Positions 28,116 to 37,705 of a stretch of DNA of 64,000 nucleotides are shown here, piece by piece. The DNA lies in contig NZ_AP025484.1 in the NCBI RefSeq assembly GCF_024347455.1, positions 496,001 to 560,000 on the forward strand. The letters are read 5' to 3'. The DNA comes from Vibrio echinoideorum. GTDB lineage: Bacteria; Pseudomonadota; Gammaproteobacteria; Enterobacterales; Vibrionaceae. The position numbers were made by a program, and so were the translations under genes. The notes beneath the pieces were generated by a model. The model ran no database searches and was not told where the DNA came from. It saw only the letters and a list, made by a program, of their open reading frames with translations. Each line of letters begins with the position of its first letter. Position 1 is the first letter of the stretch.

Positions 28116-28466
28116 ATGGAACATGGTTCAATCAATTACATTGAATTCGCAGCGCGAGACATTTCGGCGACTAAGGCATTTTTTAGCCAAGTATTCGACT
28201 GGGTTTTTGAAGACTATGGCCCTGAGTATTCTGCTTTTGAAGGTAAAGGTTTAATGGGTGGGTTTTATCTAGCAGATTTGGCTTCTGATACTAGCAATGG
28301 TGCGGCGCTGATGGTTTTTTACAGTAAAGATCTTGAGCAAACTAAGCGCGACGTTATCACTGCTGGTGGACAAGTAAATCGAGAGATTTTTAGCTTTCCT
28401 GGTGGGCGTCGTTTCCACTTTAAAGAACCGAGTGGTAATGAGATGGCGGTGTGGAGCGATAACTAG
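28116..28466 (+). CDS. VOC family (glyoxalase/bleomycin-resistance-like) protein
   Basis: A 116-residue vicinal-oxygen-chelate fold protein with two beta-alpha-beta-beta-beta modules: INYIEFAARDISATKAFFSQVFDW, then ALMVFYSKDLEQTKRDVITAGG. A late conserved FHFKEPSGNEMAVW provides the usual last metal-ligand glutamate. The exact reaction is not predictable. The ATG at 28116 has AAGGA seven bases upstream; the ATG at 28110 is too close to it. It lies between helD and mgsA, an insertion relative to E. coli. A link with methylglyoxal handling is tempting but unproven. Confidence 0.85.
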   Translation: MEHGSINYIEFAARDISATKAFFSQVFDWVFEDYGPEYSAFEGKGLMGGFYLADLASDTSNGAALMVFYSKDLEQTKRDVITAGGQVNREIFSFPGGRRFHFKEPSGNEMAVWSDN

Positions 28467-28514
28467 CTTCGTTCCAAAGCATACAGCTACTTTTACCAAG
28501 CGTTACAAATAATT

Positions 28515-28540
28515 AAGCCTGCGATAAAGCAGGCTTTTTT
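28515..28540 (+). terminator. terminator of the VOC gene
   Basis: An 8-bp stem, AAGCCTGC / GCAGGCTT, with a 6-base loop and a run of T. It lies between convergent genes and may also serve mgsA. Confidence 0.88.
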
Positions 28541-28598
28541 AGTTCTCGCGTATTGCCGCATCTATATCCAATCCAAGAGTGAATACAGATGAAGGCGG

Positions 28599-29054
28599 TT
28601 AAGTACGCTCAGCTAAATACGCTTCGTAATCTGGTATTTCGATGATGACTTCTTCTTCAAGTAGTGAAGAGTTGAACAGGAAGTTTGCGGTAGCACGGTT
28701 GGTTGCGACAGGAATGTTCCATACGCTCGCAATACGAAGTAATGCTTTTACATCTGGGTCATGAGGCACTGCATTCAGTGGGTCCCAGAAGAAAATCATC
28801 ATGTCGATTTTTCCTTCAGAGATAAGTGCACCCAGTTGTTGGTCACCACCCATAGGGCCGCTGATCATACTCTTAATCGCTAAGCCCGTTTCTTTACTTA
28901 GTAGAGAACCCGTAGTGCCCGTTGCATAAAGGAAGTGCTTCTGTAGTTTTTCTTTGTTTTCTTTGACCCATCTTAGTAGCTCAGGTTTGAAGTGGTCATG
29001 AGCGACCAAAGCAATGTTCTTATGCGTTGGCATAGTACGCGTAGTTTTTTGCAT
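28599..29054 (-). CDS. mgsA: methylglyoxal synthase
   Basis: A 151-residue cytoplasmic enzyme (E. coli 152) that converts dihydroxyacetone phosphate to methylglyoxal and phosphate, a bypass of lower glycolysis under phosphate limitation. The catalytic base is Asp71 in [11 protein letters not shown], with His19, Asp91, His98 and Asp101 also conserved. The ribosome site AGGGAA lies before the ATG. The kefG-kefB system in the same window protects against this product in related bacteria. Confidence 0.97.
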   Translation of the reverse strand: MQKTTRTMPTHKNIALVAHDHFKPELLRWVKENKEKLQKHFLYATGTTGSLLSKETGLAIKSMISGPMGGDQQLGALISEGKIDMMIFFWDPLNAVPHDPDVKALLRIASVWNIPVATNRATANFLFNSSLLEEEVIIEIPDYEAYLAERT

Positions 29055-29114
29055 GAATGTTCCCTAAATGATTGTTTCGTTTTTATTGTTTTGAGTTCTT
29101 TAGCGAATATAGCA

Positions 29115-30206
29115 TTAAGGATTCACACTGAATACCGGACGAAACTCAGAAGGTGACAAAGAGTCGGCGATAACTTGATCTTTTAACGTTGCAGGAGTGA
29201 GAGCCTCTATAGTTGGCGCACTGTGTATCTCATAGGGTTGTCCACGTAAGTAACTGACGGCTTGTTTTACGGATAAACGACCTTGCTCGACCATTTTATC
29301 TGTGGGCGCAAAGAGAACCTTATTACGCAGTAAGCCTCGGTAAGTTCCGTGACTCAAATAACTTGAAATCAACCCAATTTCTTTGGTTTTACCTGCCGCT
29401 CGTAGTTCACTGATCGCCGCTTCTATTGCGACCGCGCTGCCTACAATATATTTGATATCGGGTTGCTCGATGACTTGTTGGACGAGGTTTCTTTGCAGTT
29501 CTTTGTCATTATCTGCCCAGTAGCTGATGGCAATCGTCACATCACTTGAACTTATCGCGTCGTAGAAACCCAGTGCCACGGGTTTAGTGCCGCCACTGGA
29601 TTGAGGCCCAAGTAATAGCGCAATAGGGGTCTTACCCGATCCTTTGGGGTGTAATTTTGCTAAGTATTCACCGACTTGGAAGCCCATCTGATACCAATCA
29701 ACGCCCACAGTGCCTTTCAATACCTTTTGTTGTTCTTTACTCACCGTTAATTCATTTACGGTCGCGAAAACAGGCGTTGATCCGACCCAATTTGTGAGGT
29801 TATCGTGATAAGCGTCCGGTGAAACCGTGCCCAAAATAATGGCGTCAGCCCCCCATTTTGTACAAAGCACTAATTGAGAGGCTTGCTTGGCAACGTTGGG
29901 GTAACCGCCAGCTTCCAATACTCGGAATTCTACTTGTTGCTTCTCTGCTTCGGAAACCATGCCGTAATTGACAGACAACCAATATGAATCTTTAAGATGA
30001 GGATAAATCGCGCAAATTTTCTCTTTTTGCGATGTAGCCGTGGCCGGTTTTATCGGACTTAAAGGCTCGTTGGTATTATTCAGAAGTTCGCTGTCACTAC
30101 TCAGAGGCTTGTTAGCATCACTTAAAGTTTCACTAGCACGAGTCGAAGTACTCATCACAACAAGTAAAGATAGAAGAAATTTTGAAGCAAAGTGTTTAGA
30201 AAGCAT
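29115..30206 (-). CDS. torT: TMAO-sensing periplasmic binding protein TorT
   Basis: A 363-residue periplasmic binding protein of the sugar-binding (PBP1) fold. TorT binds trimethylamine N-oxide and the TorS sensor domain, triggering the TMAO respiration phosphorelay. The signal peptide ends near TRASE. A Ser/Asn/Pro-rich linker with two similar copies (SDANKPLSS and NNTNEPLSP, ~residues 28-52) precedes the conserved KICAIYPHLKDSYWLSVNYGM, making the protein about 20 residues longer than in E. coli. It is divergent from torS, 94 bases apart. Confidence 0.9.
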   Translation of the reverse strand: MLSKHFASKFLLSLLVVMSTSTRASETLSDANKPLSSDSELLNNTNEPLSPIKPATATSQKEKICAIYPHLKDSYWLSVNYGMVSEAEKQQVEFRVLEAGGYPNVAKQASQLVLCTKWGADAIILGTVSPDAYHDNLTNWVGSTPVFATVNELTVSKEQQKVLKGTVGVDWYQMGFQVGEYLAKLHPKGSGKTPIALLLGPQSSGGTKPVALGFYDAISSSDVTIAISYWADNDKELQRNLVQQVIEQPDIKYIVGSAVAIEAAISELRAAGKTKEIGLISSYLSHGTYRGLLRNKVLFAPTDKMVEQGRLSVKQAVSYLRGQPYEIHSAPTIEALTPATLKDQVIADSLSPSEFRPVFSVNP

Positions 30207-30300
30207 GAATTGCCATTTTGTTGGTTTTAGATAAGAAACACTGCAAAATATAGCGTATTCTGCATGGGTAAAGAAGAACGTTTTTAAGGTTTAGGAATAT

Positions 30301-33300
30301 ATGTTGTTAGCTTCAGCAAGTATTGGACGCAAGCTGCTGGCCTCATTTTTAGTGATGGCGATGCTCGTTCTTTTGTCTGCATTGATCGGTGTTTCTGGAT
30401 TTAGCTTTGTCGCAAAAACAGAGAGAAATGTTGTCGATTCGGCACTGCCTGCAATGATTGAAGCTCGTCAGGTTTCTGAATTGAGTAATCGTATCATCTC
30501 GTCGGTACAAACACTCTCTAACGCTAGAAATGAAGCTGAGAGAAAAGAAGCGGGCACTGTTTTGTTTGGCCAACTCGAGGCATTGCTCCAACATATTAAA
30601 GAGTTGGGTGTTGATAGCTTTGACTCTGAACTTCTAAATAAACTCGAAAACAATGTCCAGAGTGTTATCAATACACTGGCTGAACTGGGTGTTTCTGTTG
30701 AGCGTAAGCTTTGGCTAAACAAAGAGCTATCTACTCGTGTCGAAGAGATGCGTTTACTTGCCGAAGAGCTTGAACAACTGACTCGCACGCAAGTTCTGAA
30801 TACTGCCACCATTGCAGTTGCCAATGTTACACATATTTATGATCTGCTAGAAACCAAAGAGACAGAGAAAGCCTACCAAGCGCTAGATGCATTGGTTGAA
30901 GTTGACCTCGACCTATCTGAACGCCTGCATGAATTGCATCTTTTAGCCTTTAAGATGCTTAACCAAATTGAAGAAACTCAAACGGTGACCAATGTTGAGC
31001 GCATTCATCAGATCCAAACTGAATTCGAATCCAATCTCAGAATTATGGTGCGCCGCGTAAAAGCGGTTGAGGATCCCACCCGCTCTGCGCAGATGTCGCA
31101 GCTTCTCGAAGAGCTTAGAAAGCGCCAAGTGGTGTTTGATATATCACTAGAGCAATATGAAAACACCAAGAAGTCAGAGTTTCTGATGCAGAATACTCTG
31201 CAGTTGTTTTCGCAATTGAATACCACCGTCAACCAACTTATTGATGACTCAAATTTGAGTACAAAGAAGGCGGTGGATGAGCTGACATCAACGCTGAGTT
31301 TGGCTCAATGGTCGCTCTCTGTTATTTCGATTATCGGCCTCGTTATTGTTGCCTTTATTGTGTGGCGTGTCGTTTATATTTCAGTAGTGAAACGCCTCAC
31401 GGAGTACTCCTCTGCGTTAATGTCGATCGCACAAGGGCGACTTAATATTGATATCTCAGTAAAAGGTAATGATGAACTCGCGCATATGGGCGAAGCCATT
31501 ATTACTGCAAGAAACACGGCTCAGGCTCTGCAAGTGGTGGCGGTAGGTGAAGCTAAAGCAAAACGAGAACTTGAAGAGCACAAAGAGCACCTTGAAGAAC
31601 TGATCACTGACCGTACTTGCCAACTGCAAGAGACCAATGAAAAGCTGAATGTCGAGGTGAGTAATCACGCCAAGGCTCGCAATGCGGCAGAGCAAGCTAG
31701 CCGTGCCAAGTCCGCTTTTCTTGCGACCATGAGCCACGAAATCAGAACACCAATGAACGGAGTGTTGGGTACTGCTAGGCTGCTCAAAGATACGGGGTTA
31801 GATCCGTTGCAGTCAGGCTATGCCGATATCATCAACCGCAGTGGTAAGAACCTATTAGCTATTTTGAATGATGTTCTTGATTATTCGAAGATTGAAGCCG
31901 GTCATCTAGAGATCCGAATTGCTTCATTCGATCTTCATCAAATGGTTCAAGATACATATCAGTTAATGGAAGGTCGCGCCGCTGAGAAGAAGCTTGAATT
32001 TAACTTCCATATTGAGAGTGATGTTCAACGCTATTGGCGTGGCGACGTGACTCGAATTAGTCAAATATTGAATAATTTAGTTGGCAATGCCATCAAGTTT
32101 ACCGATAGCGGTGCAGTGGATATCTTTATCAATCTAGATGTACAAGATGAAAATCGTGTGATGTTTGAGGTGTCAGATACGGGTGTCGGCATCCGAGCCA
32201 GTGAACAGAAGTGTTTGTTTGATGCATTTAGCCAAACGGATAGCGGTCGCAATAAAATGGGCGGCACGGGCTTAGGTTTGGCAATCAGCAAAAGCATTAT
32301 GTTAGCCATGAACGGCGACATCGGTGTTCATTCCGAAGAAGGTGAGGGTAGTCAATTCTGGTTCTCCGTTCCGCTCGAAGTAGGTGAGAAAATTGAAACA
32401 AAAGTGACAGTAGTCGAAACCTGTATTCGTGCGAAAGTACTTTTGATTGAAGATAATCCGGTGAACTGCATTGTTGCAGAAGGTTTCTTACATAATCTGG
32501 GTCATGAAGTTGTGATTGCGACGACAGGTAAAGAAGCTCGTACTATTTTTGCCGCTCAAGCGTTTGATATTGCGCTAGTTGATATTAACCTTCCTGATTG
32601 CGATGGAGTGGAGTTAATCCAACAACTAAAAGACATTGTTGTCGTTTCATCAGATGTCCCAGAACAGTACACACCGCCGATGGTGGCGGTGTCTGCACAC
32701 GTTTTCAACGAAGAAGTCGAAGGTTATTTGGCATCAGGTTTTGATGGGTTCTTACCTAAACCATTGGAAAAAGAAGCTCTGTCGCAACTCATTGTGACTC
32801 AGCTAGACGGAAAAGCCTTACTGCTCCCGCAACCCGACCCAGATGATGCAATATGCAAAGGCGTAAATAAAACCAATAGATTGCACAAAGCCAGCGAACA
32901 ATGCCAAGGCAATGATCTTTATTCATCTCAGATGGCCAGTGTGGTATCTGATTCAGCCTCGGGAATGAACTCTCGCAAACCAGACGAAGGAGAAATGACA
33001 GTGACACTCATTGATAGCAAAGTAATAGAAGGCGACTTGTCTATTCTTGGTTTGGAGAAAATGAAGCAAATCGTTGGGCTATTTGAAGACAGTAGCCAGC
33101 AGACTTTACATGAATTGATTCAAGCAGGTGATGCCAATAATGGGCGAGAAGTCAAATCACTGGCTCATAAGTTGAAAGGCTCTGCGGGTAGCTTAGGTTT
33201 ATCTGCGTTATTGAATCTCTGTCATAGCATTGAAGCAAGTGACGACCCATTGCAGGAATACAGAGACTGTAGTGAGTCTTTGACTCAACTGACGAGAGAC

Positions 33301-33333
33301 TCTTTAGAGGCACTGAAGCAACACGTTTTATAA
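30301..33333 (+). CDS. torS: hybrid sensor kinase TorS
   Basis: A tripartite hybrid histidine kinase of 1010 residues (E. coli 914). Order: TM1 (~12-35), helical periplasmic sensor (~36-335), TM2 (~338-360), HAMP and coiled coil (~360-470), HisKA with phospho-acceptor His479 ([10 protein letters not shown]), HATPase ([17 protein letters not shown]), receiver with Asp761 (ALVDINLPD), and HPt with His956 ([13 protein letters not shown]). It receives the TMAO signal from TorT and phosphorylates the TorR regulator. No torR, torC or torA lies in this window, so its partner is elsewhere. AGGA five bases upstream supports the start. Confidence 0.93.
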   Translation: MLLASASIGRKLLASFLVMAMLVLLSALIGVSGFSFVAKTERNVVDSALPAMIEARQVSELSNRIISSVQTLSNARNEAERKEAGTVLFGQLEALLQHIKELGVDSFDSELLNKLENNVQSVINTLAELGVSVERKLWLNKELSTRVEEMRLLAEELEQLTRTQVLNTATIAVANVTHIYDLLETKETEKAYQALDALVEVDLDLSERLHELHLLAFKMLNQIEETQTVTNVERIHQIQTEFESNLRIMVRRVKAVEDPTRSAQMSQLLEELRKRQVVFDISLEQYENTKKSEFLMQNTLQLFSQLNTTVNQLIDDSNLSTKKAVDELTSTLSLAQWSLSVISIIGLVIVAFIVWRVVYISVVKRLTEYSSALMSIAQGRLNIDISVKGNDELAHMGEAIITARNTAQALQVVAVGEAKAKRELEEHKEHLEELITDRTCQLQETNEKLNVEVSNHAKARNAAEQASRAKSAFLATMSHEIRTPMNGVLGTARLLKDTGLDPLQSGYADIINRSGKNLLAILNDVLDYSKIEAGHLEIRIASFDLHQMVQDTYQLMEGRAAEKKLEFNFHIESDVQRYWRGDVTRISQILNNLVGNAIKFTDSGAVDIFINLDVQDENRVMFEVSDTGVGIRASEQKCLFDAFSQTDSGRNKMGGTGLGLAISKSIMLAMNGDIGVHSEEGEGSQFWFSVPLEVGEKIETKVTVVETCIRAKVLLIEDNPVNCIVAEGFLHNLGHEVVIATTGKEARTIFAAQAFDIALVDINLPDCDGVELIQQLKDIVVVSSDVPEQYTPPMVAVSAHVFNEEVEGYLASGFDGFLPKPLEKEALSQLIVTQLDGKALLLPQPDPDDAICKGVNKTNRLHKASEQCQGNDLYSSQMASVVSDSASGMNSRKPDEGEMTVTLIDSKVIEGDLSILGLEKMKQIVGLFEDSSQQTLHELIQAGDANNGREVKSLAHKLKGSAGSLGLSALLNLCHSIEASDDPLQEYRDCSESLTQLTRDSLEALKQHVL

Positions 33334-33387
33334 CGCTCATTTATAAGCTTTAAACCGTTAACTGTGATTAGTTGGCGATGATATAAA

Positions 33388-33421
33388 AAATCCGCTGAAC
33401 GAGACCTCGTTCAGCGGATTT
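33388..33421 (+). terminator. bidirectional terminator between torS and cti
   Basis: A 16-bp stem, AAATCCGCTGAACGAG / CTCGTTCAGCGGATTT, with flanking A and T tracts between convergent genes. Confidence 0.9.
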
Positions 33422-33466
33422 GTCTTTTAGCGGTCCAAAGGTTAAATGGAGCCTGTTTGAGGTAAA

Positions 33467-35821
33467 TTATCTATTCTCAAAGCGGTTGTAATCGAGCAAA
33501 CCAAACTCTACTGGCTGGTCTTGTTGATACCAACGATGCACACGGTCACTAAACGGCCAGAATTCACTAGAGCTGCGTCTGACGGCAAACTTATCAAGTA
33601 AAGCTACATAGTCTTCTTCTGAATTAAGCTTTTGTAACGTCGATACTAGAGTGGGTATCTGTTCTTCTGTTAAAGATAGATAAGCGGCTGGGTAACTTCC
33701 TACAACGCCTCGCACTAACGTTAAATCATCGTTGGCGTAATCTCTGTTGCCTTCTTCATTGAACAAGCTTGAAATGTTGCTGTGCGCATTATTGTGAATG
33801 AGCGTAAATAACTGCTCTTCACCGTTTTTCCCCTCAATCATGATCATAATTAATTGAGGTACATGGCGTAAGGCTTCCCCTCGAATTAAATTGACTTGAT
33901 TCAATAAGGCTTCATTTTTCTTGCCAAAGCCTGTCTCGACGAGATCGAATCGGTTATCGAGTACGGGTGCTAACTTTTCTTTAATCATGTTAAACAGTTC
34001 GCGTTTAGGATCTGCTGTTTTGTAAACGACACTGGTGGGTTGATCGAAAGGCGCGATGTTGCGTTGTAAGAAGTCACTCAATTGGCCGCTTTGGTTTTGG
34101 TACCAACTTGAATGCTCAATGTGTCGGACATCTTTAGGTAGAAGGGTTAAGAAGTTACTTTCACCTTCCAAACGTAAGAAATCCATAAACATGCGGGTAA
34201 TGAGCTGATGGCCAAAGTTACCGTAAACATCGAACCCAGCGACAAGAAGGTAGTGGATACGTTCTAATAAAGCATAGTCAAGAATCCAAGCTGTTTTAGG
34301 TTGCGGGCCTACTAACCCTTGTACGACAGAGGCACTATCAAAGTGTCTAAATACAGTAAGTGCGGCATTATGGTTAGTTCCATCGCCATCCCAAATGATG
34401 TTGGTGTCTAGGTGTACACCGCTCTCAAACCACTGATTAGTGAAATCAGATTTAGCATTTAAGTAACGTGCTTGTTGTTTCGAGAATTTTACCCAATTTT
34501 TCATAGGAACAGTGTTGCTCGTTAGTTCGCTAGGTAATTTTAGGTTCTTCTTTTGGCTTGCATAGAACTGGTTAATTTCCGGTAAGTTTGCTTTTTCCGG
34601 GTCAATGAAGACAACCCAGAACCGGTCGTTAATTACGTTGAGTGCGAGTTGACCACGGCATACAGGGCCTTTGATAAACGCCATAATCGTATTCTGAGCG
34701 TTATCCAACATGAAGTTAAAGCGAGAGTTAACGGGTATCGCCTCGAATGAAGTCATAGGGTTTGCGGATACATCTATATCGTAGCTAGGCAGTTGTTTTA
34801 CTTTGTATTCCGTATCAATAAACCATGTTTTCCAGTTTTGTAAACGCTCTTTGTTAAGTGCGAAAGGCATGTGTGTTTTGTCGACAATCGTGCCTTGTTC
34901 GGGAATGAGTCGGTAGTAAACGCGGTCAACCTTTGGGTCACCGTAAGGGCGGCGAGTGCTGATTCGTTGAACGACTTGGCCTGGTGGTGTTGTAGAACGA
35001 ACAAGCGTAAAGAAGCGAGTTGGCTGCGATAGGTCAGAGAAATACAAGTGTGATAGAAATAAGTGTTCGTAGATGTAACGAGCGGAAAGTTGGCTTTTAA
35101 GGTCACTTTTGTTGAAAAGGCCTTCATAGGTATTGACCAACTTTTGTTCGCTATCATTGAGGGGAACATGGTCATTCATCAGTGCACCATTTTCCAGCCA
35201 ACTCATCAAGGTAGCGTATTCCGTTTTATCTAGGTTAGGCATACCATAGGGCATTCCCCAGGTAGGGTAATCTCTTTCATATTGAGCATATTCTTCAATA
35301 GTTGGACATTGTTGATCGCGATCTGTCGAAAAGTCGAAGCCTTTTAATTGTGTTTGATCTGGAAGAGGGTGGTTTTCTTTCTGGATTAACATACGAGAGA
35401 CAAGACCTGCATCGAGGTTTGCTGTTGAATTCTGCATACGTTCGTTAAGCACTGGGTGGAAACGCGCGTCGCGCCACTCTTGTGTGGTTATTGCATCTTC
35501 AAATAAACGAGTCGGGGCTGAGGCCGTTAAACGAGTGCCTTGGTAGACGAGTGCTTTGCTCGCACCTCTGTCTATGCCTTCGACTGAAGACATTTTGAGT
35601 TGGCACGGTGCATCGTAACACGCGTGACAAACTACACAGCGGCTATCAATGATGGGCTTCACTTCGTCAATGAAATGTTGTGCTTGAGCCGAGAGAATAG
35701 GGGCATGGCGGTCACGAACTTGCTGCTTACCAAACAGCTGGTCGAAGTTTAAACCCGCGTAGACGGCACAACCTGAGAAGACACTAACAAAAGCTAAAAT
35801 GAAGAGTTTTTTCAAATTCAT
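33467..35821 (-). CDS. cti: fatty acid cis/trans isomerase
   Basis: A 784-residue periplasmic isomerase that converts cis- to trans-unsaturated acyl chains in membrane phospholipids, a fast response to solvents and heat in Pseudomonas and Vibrio. The N-terminus is a secretion signal (LFILAFVSVFSGCAV). Cys18 in FSGC forms a marginal lipobox, so it may be a lipoprotein. A c-type heme site CVVCH lies at residues 62-66, with extra cysteines just after it (CYDAPC). Two conserved regions follow, WGMPYGMPNLDKTEYATLM and RISTRRPYGDPKVDR. It is encoded alone. Confidence 0.9.
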   Translation of the reverse strand: MNLKKLFILAFVSVFSGCAVYAGLNFDQLFGKQQVRDRHAPILSAQAQHFIDEVKPIIDSRCVVCHACYDAPCQLKMSSVEGIDRGASKALVYQGTRLTASAPTRLFEDAITTQEWRDARFHPVLNERMQNSTANLDAGLVSRMLIQKENHPLPDQTQLKGFDFSTDRDQQCPTIEEYAQYERDYPTWGMPYGMPNLDKTEYATLMSWLENGALMNDHVPLNDSEQKLVNTYEGLFNKSDLKSQLSARYIYEHLFLSHLYFSDLSQPTRFFTLVRSTTPPGQVVQRISTRRPYGDPKVDRVYYRLIPEQGTIVDKTHMPFALNKERLQNWKTWFIDTEYKVKQLPSYDIDVSANPMTSFEAIPVNSRFNFMLDNAQNTIMAFIKGPVCRGQLALNVINDRFWVVFIDPEKANLPEINQFYASQKKNLKLPSELTSNTVPMKNWVKFSKQQARYLNAKSDFTNQWFESGVHLDTNIIWDGDGTNHNAALTVFRHFDSASVVQGLVGPQPKTAWILDYALLERIHYLLVAGFDVYGNFGHQLITRMFMDFLRLEGESNFLTLLPKDVRHIEHSSWYQNQSGQLSDFLQRNIAPFDQPTSVVYKTADPKRELFNMIKEKLAPVLDNRFDLVETGFGKKNEALLNQVNLIRGEALRHVPQLIMIMIEGKNGEEQLFTLIHNNAHSNISSLFNEEGNRDYANDDLTLVRGVVGSYPAAYLSLTEEQIPTLVSTLQKLNSEEDYVALLDKFAVRRSSSEFWPFSDRVHRWYQQDQPVEFGLLDYNRFENR

Positions 35822-35965
35822 ACGTATTTAAATATTAGACATTTTCTTTAATTATATCGAAAATGATTGAAAATGCTCATGATCTAATGATTTTGTAGAC
35901 AAGATTCGAATAGGATGGAATAGCCAATCAATATGAACTTCTCGTTGTCATGCGTATTCAGTGGG

Positions 35966-37627
35966 TTATTGATTGACGTAGCAGACCGAAAACGGCACTT
36001 CAAGGCGCGCAAATTCTTTTATCCATCGCCACTGGTTGTCTTGCAGTTTATCTCCTGGCCCTTTGACCTCAATCCAATGAAATTGATCGTCCTTGAACGC
36101 AATCAAATCCGGCATCCCCGTTCGGAACAACTTAAGGTCACTTAGAATTACTTTGAAGAGATCGACAACTAGTGCATTTGAAATTGAATCTATGCTGTGT
36201 TCGATAAGAGGCTTAGGAAAATGACTCCAGTGAACAAATGGGTTAGCAATACCGTGTTTTTGGTCGTAGATATCAAGCAACTGGTTTAGCCCGTGCTCGG
36301 ATATGGCTTGGAACACGGCTTCTACTTGGGCGGCTCGTTTTTCGACAAAATCTGAATGGTACAGATCCAGAGGTCGATGTTGGTAACGGTTGATAAACGC
36401 GCCTTCAACATCTGAGAAAATCACATCCCAGAAAGCCAAACCGAACAAGCCACATAAAAAACTGTTCTCAGAAAAATAGACATCCCAACCTTGGTTCTCA
36501 AAATGCTGCTTTACTGCAAGCTCAACTCGCATTTGGCTTAGGTCTAGATCCAGCTTTATCTGATCGCAATTTGGTTTTGAAGGGCGGGGAACCTTGTGGA
36601 CTTTCTTTGTAGATAACATTTGTCTGCGCAATAACCTCTGCTCAAGCTTAACAGCGACCTCCAACTCTGACACATCCGATGGAGTAGTTTGCATTTGCGT
36701 GACAATGTCACACATTGAGTCTAACTCATCTTGCTTGTCATAGATGCGTGCAAGTCGCTCTCTGCTCGGAGGAAGTACAGATTGTTTGAACCAAAAGACA
36801 GCTTTGTCGTTTTGGTTAAGCCTTTCAAGATCGCGTGCAATATCGTTGATCAAACGAGATCTTTTTCTGGCTATGCTTTTGTGATCCGATTCAGCGGGTA
36901 TCGATTGTAAAAGATGTTCAAGAAACTCAGAGTCTTTACGATCGCCCTCAAAATACAAGCGTTGTACATCGCGCATTTGGAGTAGCTGGTTGAGTTGTTC
37001 TCTAGAGGTGAAAAAGCGGCGTTGCTTGCTTAATGCGTAGTTTTCGAAGGTATTGAGCCCAAGGTCGCTTAACACGAACTGGCTTAAGTCTTGATATGTA
37101 TTGGCGAAGAACAGTAACAATAAGACATCGATAACTTGAGATTCAACAACGTAAATGCAATCAAACGACAAGCTTTGGAACTGTTCAAAAGCTTGGTGTT
37201 CAAGCAAAGCTAAGAGCTCATCTTTCTTCGCTGTCTTATTGTTCTTAAGAAACGGGAATGCGCTGAACAGCTCTGGCTTAGTCAGTAGATGCAATCCTAA
37301 TTCAAGATCACTAATGATGAGGTTATGTTGTTCAGTTGGGTGACTTAACGTAACGAAGCTCGACGCGTTTAGCTCTTGCAGGGCGCTTTTCAGATTTGGG
37401 ATCTCAACGTAGTCGAGTTTGTCGTTTCGAAACCAACAGCCTTTACGAGAGAGCAGGCGAACCATCAAACATTGGATTGGAATAGAAAGGCGCTGGTATT
37501 CTGACAGCCAACGGTTTTCATCGTCACTCGTAAGATCTGGGTAGAGCGTTTGGGCGTGTTCAACCAGTCGATTGAAGTTGTCGAGATAATAAGTAGGGGA
37601 GAGCTGAGGAGTGGTTTCTATTGTCAC
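35966..37627 (-). CDS. Fan1-type VRR-NUC structure-specific nuclease
   Basis: A 553-residue protein, close to the ~560 residues of bacterial FAN1. The C-terminal VRR-NUC (PD-(D/E)xK) domain has the metal-binding core GMPDL...WIEVKGPGD...QDNQWRWI at ~504-535, giving Asp507, Glu520 and Lys522. Preceding helical regions match the wing/SAP and TPR-like parts of FAN1 (e.g. QRLSIPIQCLMVRLLSRKGCWFRND). Family members cut 5' flaps and can unhook interstrand crosslinks. The start is GTG with a weak ribosome site. It is encoded alone. Confidence 0.87.
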   Translation of the reverse strand: MTIETTPQLSPTYYLDNFNRLVEHAQTLYPDLTSDDENRWLSEYQRLSIPIQCLMVRLLSRKGCWFRNDKLDYVEIPNLKSALQELNASSFVTLSHPTEQHNLIISDLELGLHLLTKPELFSAFPFLKNNKTAKKDELLALLEHQAFEQFQSLSFDCIYVVESQVIDVLLLLFFANTYQDLSQFVLSDLGLNTFENYALSKQRRFFTSREQLNQLLQMRDVQRLYFEGDRKDSEFLEHLLQSIPAESDHKSIARKRSRLINDIARDLERLNQNDKAVFWFKQSVLPPSRERLARIYDKQDELDSMCDIVTQMQTTPSDVSELEVAVKLEQRLLRRQMLSTKKVHKVPRPSKPNCDQIKLDLDLSQMRVELAVKQHFENQGWDVYFSENSFLCGLFGLAFWDVIFSDVEGAFINRYQHRPLDLYHSDFVEKRAAQVEAVFQAISEHGLNQLLDIYDQKHGIANPFVHWSHFPKPLIEHSIDSISNALVVDLFKVILSDLKLFRTGMPDLIAFKDDQFHWIEVKGPGDKLQDNQWRWIKEFARLEVPFSVCYVNQ

Positions 37628-37649
37628 TTAATAAGTCACTTGATACAAA

Positions 37650-37677
37650 AAGAGCCTAACCCTAAGGTTAAGCTCTT
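37650..37677 (-). terminator. terminator of the OFA transporter gene
   Basis: An imperfect stem, AAGAGC-CTAACC / GGTTA-GCTCTT, with one mismatch and a CTAA loop; on the minus strand it is followed by TTTT. Confidence 0.8.
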
Positions 37678-37705
37678 CAGTAACAAATTCAATCTTTTCT
37701 GTTGA

